Below are positions 29,829-33,225 of a stretch of 33,225 nucleotides of DNA, piece by piece. Origin of the DNA: JBEKYD01 sp049509915. GTDB lineage: Bacteria > Acidobacteriota > Terriglobia > Bryobacterales > Bryobacteraceae. The DNA lies in the NCBI GenBank assembly GCA_049509915.1, contig JBEKZL010000044.1:1-33225 (forward strand), given 5' to 3'. Both the position numbers and the translations under genes were made by a program. The first letter of the stretch is position 1. Each line of letters opens with the position of its first letter. Below the pieces are notes generated by a model. It ran no database searches. It saw only the letters and a program-made list of their open reading frames with translations, and was not told the origin of the DNA.

Positions 29829-31829
29829 CTATAGCCCGGCCTTGCCTGGGTTATCGTCACTTGCGATCGGGAAGGTGACCCGCCGTAAGCGGGCGCTCCT
29901 GGCACCCATTGGGACGAGCGTGACGGATGCGGGCGTGCCGTCCTTGCGAAGCATTTTTCCGTCCAGGACATCGACCGGGTTGTCGAGCGGATAATCGACG
30001 TTCCCGTCCGCGGCGGCTTTCGCCGCAAAACCGAACCCATCGTCGCGCATGGCGGCGACCAGGCGGAAGTCGGTTTCCACTTTATCGGATTCCGTGACGA
30101 AGTAATCTTGCAGTTCCGACCCAGGGTAGGTCTTGCACGCTTCCACTTTGCCGTTCACCGGCAGGACATAGAGCAGGGGGCCGTACTGAAGCGCAAACTC
30201 ATTGCCGAGCGCTGGAACTTCGCGGACAGCCCGATCGAAATGAATGGCGATAGAGTCGCCGTCTTTCCACTGTTTGCGTACCTGCCAGAAAGAACCCACC
30301 AGGCTGATGGTCGCGCCGGAGCAGGCAACCTTCGTTTCCCTGGACCATTCGGGATTGCGCAACCACAGGCAAAAAGAGAGCGGCTTCGCCGGGCGCAATA
30401 TGATTTCTACATCTCCCGAATACGGATAATTCGTCCTTTCTTCGATCCCGAGAGGAACGCCCGCCAACTTCGTCTTCACCTCGCATGGTCCGTAGAGCGT
30501 GGCGGCGAAGGCTGGCTCGGGACCTTCCGGGCGCATCCAGGCATTACTGATGAAATACGCCGCCACGCGGGTCGCATTTGGATTGCAGCACACCGCGACG
30601 TGCTGGTGCGTGGGAGAGAAGCGCTGCCTTTTGTCCAGCTCGTCATGGACGGACAATCGGTTCTCAAAGGAACAATAGACGATCGCCGAACCGTCAGGTT
30701 CACGGGAACCTTGCGCGGCGTTGAACCAAAGATGTTCGACGGCCTGAAAATATGCGGCATCCCCAACCTTCTGCCCAGCGTTGATGAGAGAGAACTGGCG
30801 CTCGAAAATCGTGCAATACTCATAGCCGACCCCCCAGGGTTTCGGGGGAGCGTCCACGCTTTCCTCGCTGACCAGCGCGCCGCCAGGCATGATGAAGCTA
30901 TCCATGGCTGAAATGGCCCCCACGCCAAGTTTCAAATATTCCTCGTTGCCGGTGGCGGCCCAAAACCAGAACGGCATGCGCATGGATTCCGCCACCGTGG
31001 CGCCGTGCCCGGACTCATAGCAATTCTGAAACTTGCCGCCCGCCAGGGGCTGTTGATGGAACTGCAGGAGATGGGGGCGGTCGTGGTAAATCCTCAGCCC
31101 GAAGTCCAAATACTTTTTGTCGCCCGTCCTGGCGTAAAGCTGTTCGAGAACGTCGGTGTAGAGGGCGTCATGCTGAGCGAAGTGAACGTCCTTCCCCCCG
31201 GCATAACCCTCCATGGTGCGATCCACGGCGCGCTTGACTGCCTCATAAACCTCTTGGTCGGCCGCGGCGTCGGCATACGCCAGCAAGCCGCGGAACAAGC
31301 AGGTTTGGGTCCAGAATTCACCATTGCCGCCGTAACGAAGCTCCGGAGAAAAAATCCCGATGTAGCCATCCCGGTCCTGCGAAGCCAGAATATGGTCTAC
31401 ATAAGCCTTGGCCTTCGTCATAGACGCATGGTCCCCGGTCAGGCACGAGAGCATGATGTGTCCGCAGCGCCAATTGCCTTCGGTTTCCCCGTTCCACCAG
31501 GCCTCGCTTGCAGCGTTTCCCCTGTTCGGTTTGCCGGGACTGTTCCGCCCGGAAGCGAAGATGTCGCTGGAAGCTTCGTGGCAAAGCTCATCAAGGTGAC
31601 CGGCGAAGCCTGTATGAAGATCGCGGCGCATTTGCGCCAAAATCCAGCCCGTGGGTTTGATGTCACCGAACTTCAGTTGGCTGAAGGCGGGCTGGATTCG
31701 AAAAACTTCGGATCGCGCTGTGGACTGTGATCCGGAGGAGTCGGACTGCGCCGATGCAACCTCTCCGGCTCGGAGCAGGACGCCGCCTGCTGCCGCAACC
31801 ATGAGCTTGATCGAGTCTCGTCTGTTCAA
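29829..31829 (-). CDS. Glycoside hydrolase family 127 (beta-L-arabinofuranosidase-like), Tat-exported
   Basis: About 666 residues from TTG 31829, chosen because AAAGGA lies 7 nt before it and it leads directly into a Tat signal (LNRRDSIKLMVAAAGG). An in-frame GTG at 31949 would add 40 residues with no family match. GH127 features: FSQLKFGDIKPTGWI near the mature N-terminus, the alpha/alpha barrel, the Glu-x-Cys (EYC, bases 30813-30821) and Cys-Cys (VAVCCNPNA, bases 30585-30590) that correspond to the zinc site and cysteine nucleophile of HypBA1. Likely releases beta-L-arabinofuranose from plant cell-wall glycans in the periplasm, but other GH127 specificities exist. Confidence 0.92.
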   Translation of the reverse strand: MNRRDSIKLMVAAAGGVLLRAGEVASAQSDSSGSQSTARSEVFRIQPAFSQLKFGDIKPTGWILAQMRRDLHTGFAGHLDELCHEASSDIFASGRNSPGKPNRGNAASEAWWNGETEGNWRCGHIMLSCLTGDHASMTKAKAYVDHILASQDRDGYIGIFSPELRYGGNGEFWTQTCLFRGLLAYADAAADQEVYEAVKRAVDRTMEGYAGGKDVHFAQHDALYTDVLEQLYARTGDKKYLDFGLRIYHDRPHLLQFHQQPLAGGKFQNCYESGHGATVAESMRMPFWFWAATGNEEYLKLGVGAISAMDSFIMPGGALVSEESVDAPPKPWGVGYEYCTIFERQFSLINAGQKVGDAAYFQAVEHLWFNAAQGSREPDGSAIVYCSFENRLSVHDELDKRQRFSPTHQHVAVCCNPNATRVAAYFISNAWMRPEGPEPAFAATLYGPCEVKTKLAGVPLGIEERTNYPYSGDVEIILRPAKPLSFCLWLRNPEWSRETKVACSGATISLVGSFWQVRKQWKDGDSIAIHFDRAVREVPALGNEFALQYGPLLYVLPVNGKVEACKTYPGSELQDYFVTESDKVETDFRLVAAMRDDGFGFAAKAAADGNVDYPLDNPVDVLDGKMLRKDGTPASVTLVPMGARSARLRRVTFPIASDDNPGKAGL

Positions 31830-32113
31830 TTTCCGGTCCTTTGATTGCCTCAGCTCGCCGCGTCCCAGATCACTTCGAATTGGGCCATGGCGCTGGGGCG
31901 AGGCCGTTATCGGATCGAAGTCCGGCGGCGGCGCCGGGAAGGTAATCACGCTCCTGGCTGTTTTCTCTCTTTTTGTATTGTGGGGCGATAGGCTAACCCA
32001 GTCAAACGCTTTCTGTTGCCGCTACGCATATTGATACATACCGGGATTCCACCAGGTCCACCGCCCTGGGAGCGGTTGCCCGCCGCTGGGACCAACCTGT
32101 TAGGCTGAGCAAC
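31830..32113. other. Intergenic region before selC
   Basis: About 280 bp between the GH127 start and the selenocysteine tRNA. It contains the GH127 SD on the minus strand and presumably the tRNA promoter on the plus strand. No gene and no confident promoter hexamers are seen. Confidence 0.5.
31837..31842 (-). promoter_or_regulatory. Ribosome binding site supporting a TTG start
   Basis: AAAGGA on the minus strand, exactly 7 nt before TTG at 31829 of the GH127 gene. It decides the start in favour of the short form. Confidence 0.6.
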
Positions 32114-32208
32114 GGGAGCGTTTCTTGTCCGGTGGTGGGCCTGGTCTTCAAAACCAGCGGGCGGCCGAAACCGCCGCCGATCGGTTCGACTCCGATACGC
32201 TCCCGCCA
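32114..32208 (+). tRNA. selC: tRNA-Sec (anticodon UCA), selenocysteine tRNA
   Basis: 95 nt including encoded CCA, the length of E. coli selC. Eight-bp acceptor stem GGGAGCGT/ACGCTCCC (bacterial tRNA-Sec has 8 bp, others 7), discriminator G, then CCA. Anticodon stem CTGGT/ACCAG encloses loop CTTCAAA with anticodon TCA at 32148-32150. A long variable arm follows (gggcgg...ccgccg), then a T arm with TTCGACT. It closely resembles E. coli selC in the anticodon and T arms. It reads UGA as selenocysteine, so the organism should also carry SelA, SelB and SelD and selenoproteins; none of these is in this window. Confidence 0.95.
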
Positions 32209-32329
32209 GTCCGTCCGCTAACGATGGTAATGGCCGGAATGCTTGCCAAATTCAGGCTCGCATCGTTGAGAAGGGTCGGTTAACCTGAGGGTGGGAAAAA
32301 TCGCCCGGGCTCTGGCCCGCAGCCAAGGT

Positions 32330-33070
32330 ATGAGACTTCTCTGCATCGTTTCTTTCCTCGCGTTGAGCGTCGTTTGGATGCAAGGTGCGGGTTCCCCGGG
32401 AGGGCAAAAGGACCGGGACGGCAATTCGAGCGGCGCGCCGGTACTAAGAAGCGAGGAACCCGAGGGCGACGTGATTGTGCGGCTTCCCGGTCCGGCGCCG
32501 GCCCTGCTTGCAGCCCCACGGGCAAAGGCTGGCGGTAAAGTTAAGGATGGCGCCGGAGACGGCGCCAGCGAAGCCGCCGCCGCTTCATCGGCGGCCGCAT
32601 CCGCTGGTCTGGCGGCCATGAACGCGCGGCAAACGGCCATCGAGGAGTCTCCTCGGCCCCTTCTCCGGCATATCTATCCACCCTCTTTCGCAACGGATAG
32701 CGCGATTTTCTGTCAGAAATTGATTGGCCACTGGACGGAGGACGACGCTCGTTTTCTACTGGGAGAACCGGTGCGCCAGCGGCCGTCGGTCGACGCCGCG
32801 AATCGCGAGAATGGCGAGATCTTCGCCTTTACCGATCCCACTGGCCGTTACAAGGAACTGGAGCTCGATTTTGAGGCCGGAACGGGCACCCTACGCACGG
32901 TTTTCGCTTATCCCTTCCGGCTGATGTGGAGCGACTGCCGGCGGGTGTGGGGCGCCAACGTGACGGCTACCACAGCGGCCCAGGGACGAAAGTTCTATTC
33001 CTATTTGAACCGCCGCATGGACGTCTTAGTGGATACGGGCGGTAAGGTCGTCAGCGTCGGTCTGTACTAA
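32330..33070 (+). CDS. Secreted protein of unknown function
   Basis: 246 residues from ATG 32330, which starts a hydrophobic signal (MRLLCIVSFLALSVVWMQGAG); an in-frame GTG at 32291 would add 13 residues. The mature protein has a low-complexity Ala/Gly/Lys/Ser linker (about 55-95), then a compact C-terminal domain of about 120 residues with two cysteines (FCQKL, WSDCRR), LIGHWTEDDARFLLGEP, and a beta-rich end (LVDTGGKVVSVGLY). I do not recognise the family; the C-terminal domain resembles small lipoprotein-like domains of the SmpA/BamE type only loosely. No operon partners other than the downstream start at 33176. Confidence 0.72.
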   Translation: MRLLCIVSFLALSVVWMQGAGSPGGQKDRDGNSSGAPVLRSEEPEGDVIVRLPGPAPALLAAPRAKAGGKVKDGAGDGASEAAAASSAAASAGLAAMNARQTAIEESPRPLLRHIYPPSFATDSAIFCQKLIGHWTEDDARFLLGEPVRQRPSVDAANRENGEIFAFTDPTGRYKELELDFEAGTGTLRTVFAYPFRLMWSDCRRVWGANVTATTAAQGRKFYSYLNRRMDVLVDTGGKVVSVGLY

Positions 33071-33175
33071 GGTACGATTGGGCGAAACCCGCCGCCCGAG
33101 CGCCACGTTTAACACTTAGGTTCGCCAACTCCAGCCAATTTAGGCGTATAGTGTATCTAGCGGGAGATTCCGATC

Positions 33176-33225
33176 ATGAGACGTGGATTCGCATCGCTGC
33201 TCGCAATCGTTACCGCTCTGAGCCT
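33176..33225 (+). CDS. Start of a secreted protein, truncated by window edge
   Basis: ATG 33176 has gggaga 9 nt upstream. Only 16 codons are visible (MRRGFASLLAIVTALS), a typical signal peptide. The frame is open to the window end. A tatagt hexamer about 25 bp upstream is a possible -10. No function can be assigned. Confidence 0.6.
   Translation, partial: MRRGFASLLAIVTALS

Overview
The window looks like a chromosomal segment of an Acidobacteriota member, most like the Bryobacterales/Solibacter group. This is an inference from gene content: very large secreted proteins mixing beta-helix, NHL-type and choice-of-anchor repeats, many Tat-exported sugar enzymes, GC-rich coding sequence, and gene families I associate with that phylum. 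I could not run a database search or a phylogenetic test. No insertion sequence, prophage, integrase or CRISPR array was found.

Layout. Bases 1-6762 (minus) hold two tandem paralogous giant secreted repeat proteins; the first runs off the left edge. Bases 7034-10200 hold a sugar or sugar-acid block: a KDPG-type aldolase (plus) convergent with a two-gene minus unit of a Tat-exported enolase-superfamily protein and a secreted aldose 1-epimerase. Bases 10201-10905 are non-coding but include a structured RNA candidate ending in a clear terminator, followed by an aldo/keto reductase. Bases 11864-15502 (minus) are a DUF362 - radical SAM - Memo/AMMECR1 operon, a version of the AmmeMemoRadiSam system in which all three products carry export-type N-termini and two components are fused. 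An MDR-type quinone oxidoreductase and an Fpg-type DNA glycosylase follow.

The most interesting part is the plus-strand operon at 17943-24187. It encodes a small membrane protein, a Cys-rich GcvH-like protein, a pentaheme cytochrome c, a molybdopterin-oxidoreductase-like Fe-S protein, a four-cluster ferredoxin, an NrfD-type membrane protein and a second, membrane-anchored, Cys-rich GcvH-like protein. The four core subunits resemble the Qrc menaquinone reductase and alternative complex III. The two flanking GcvH-like proteins have lost the lipoyl lysine at its expected position, so they look like repurposed H-protein folds. A bacteriohemerythrin gene lies convergent to the operon end.

Bases 24730-31829 are a carbohydrate region: three Tat-exported sugar phosphate isomerase/epimerase-like TIM barrels, a secreted Gfo/Idh/MocA oxidoreductase, an MBL-fold hydrolase and a Tat-exported GH127 enzyme, suggesting periplasmic sugar processing. 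A selenocysteine tRNA (selC) sits at 32114-32208, followed by a secreted protein of unknown function and the first codons of another secreted protein cut by the right edge.
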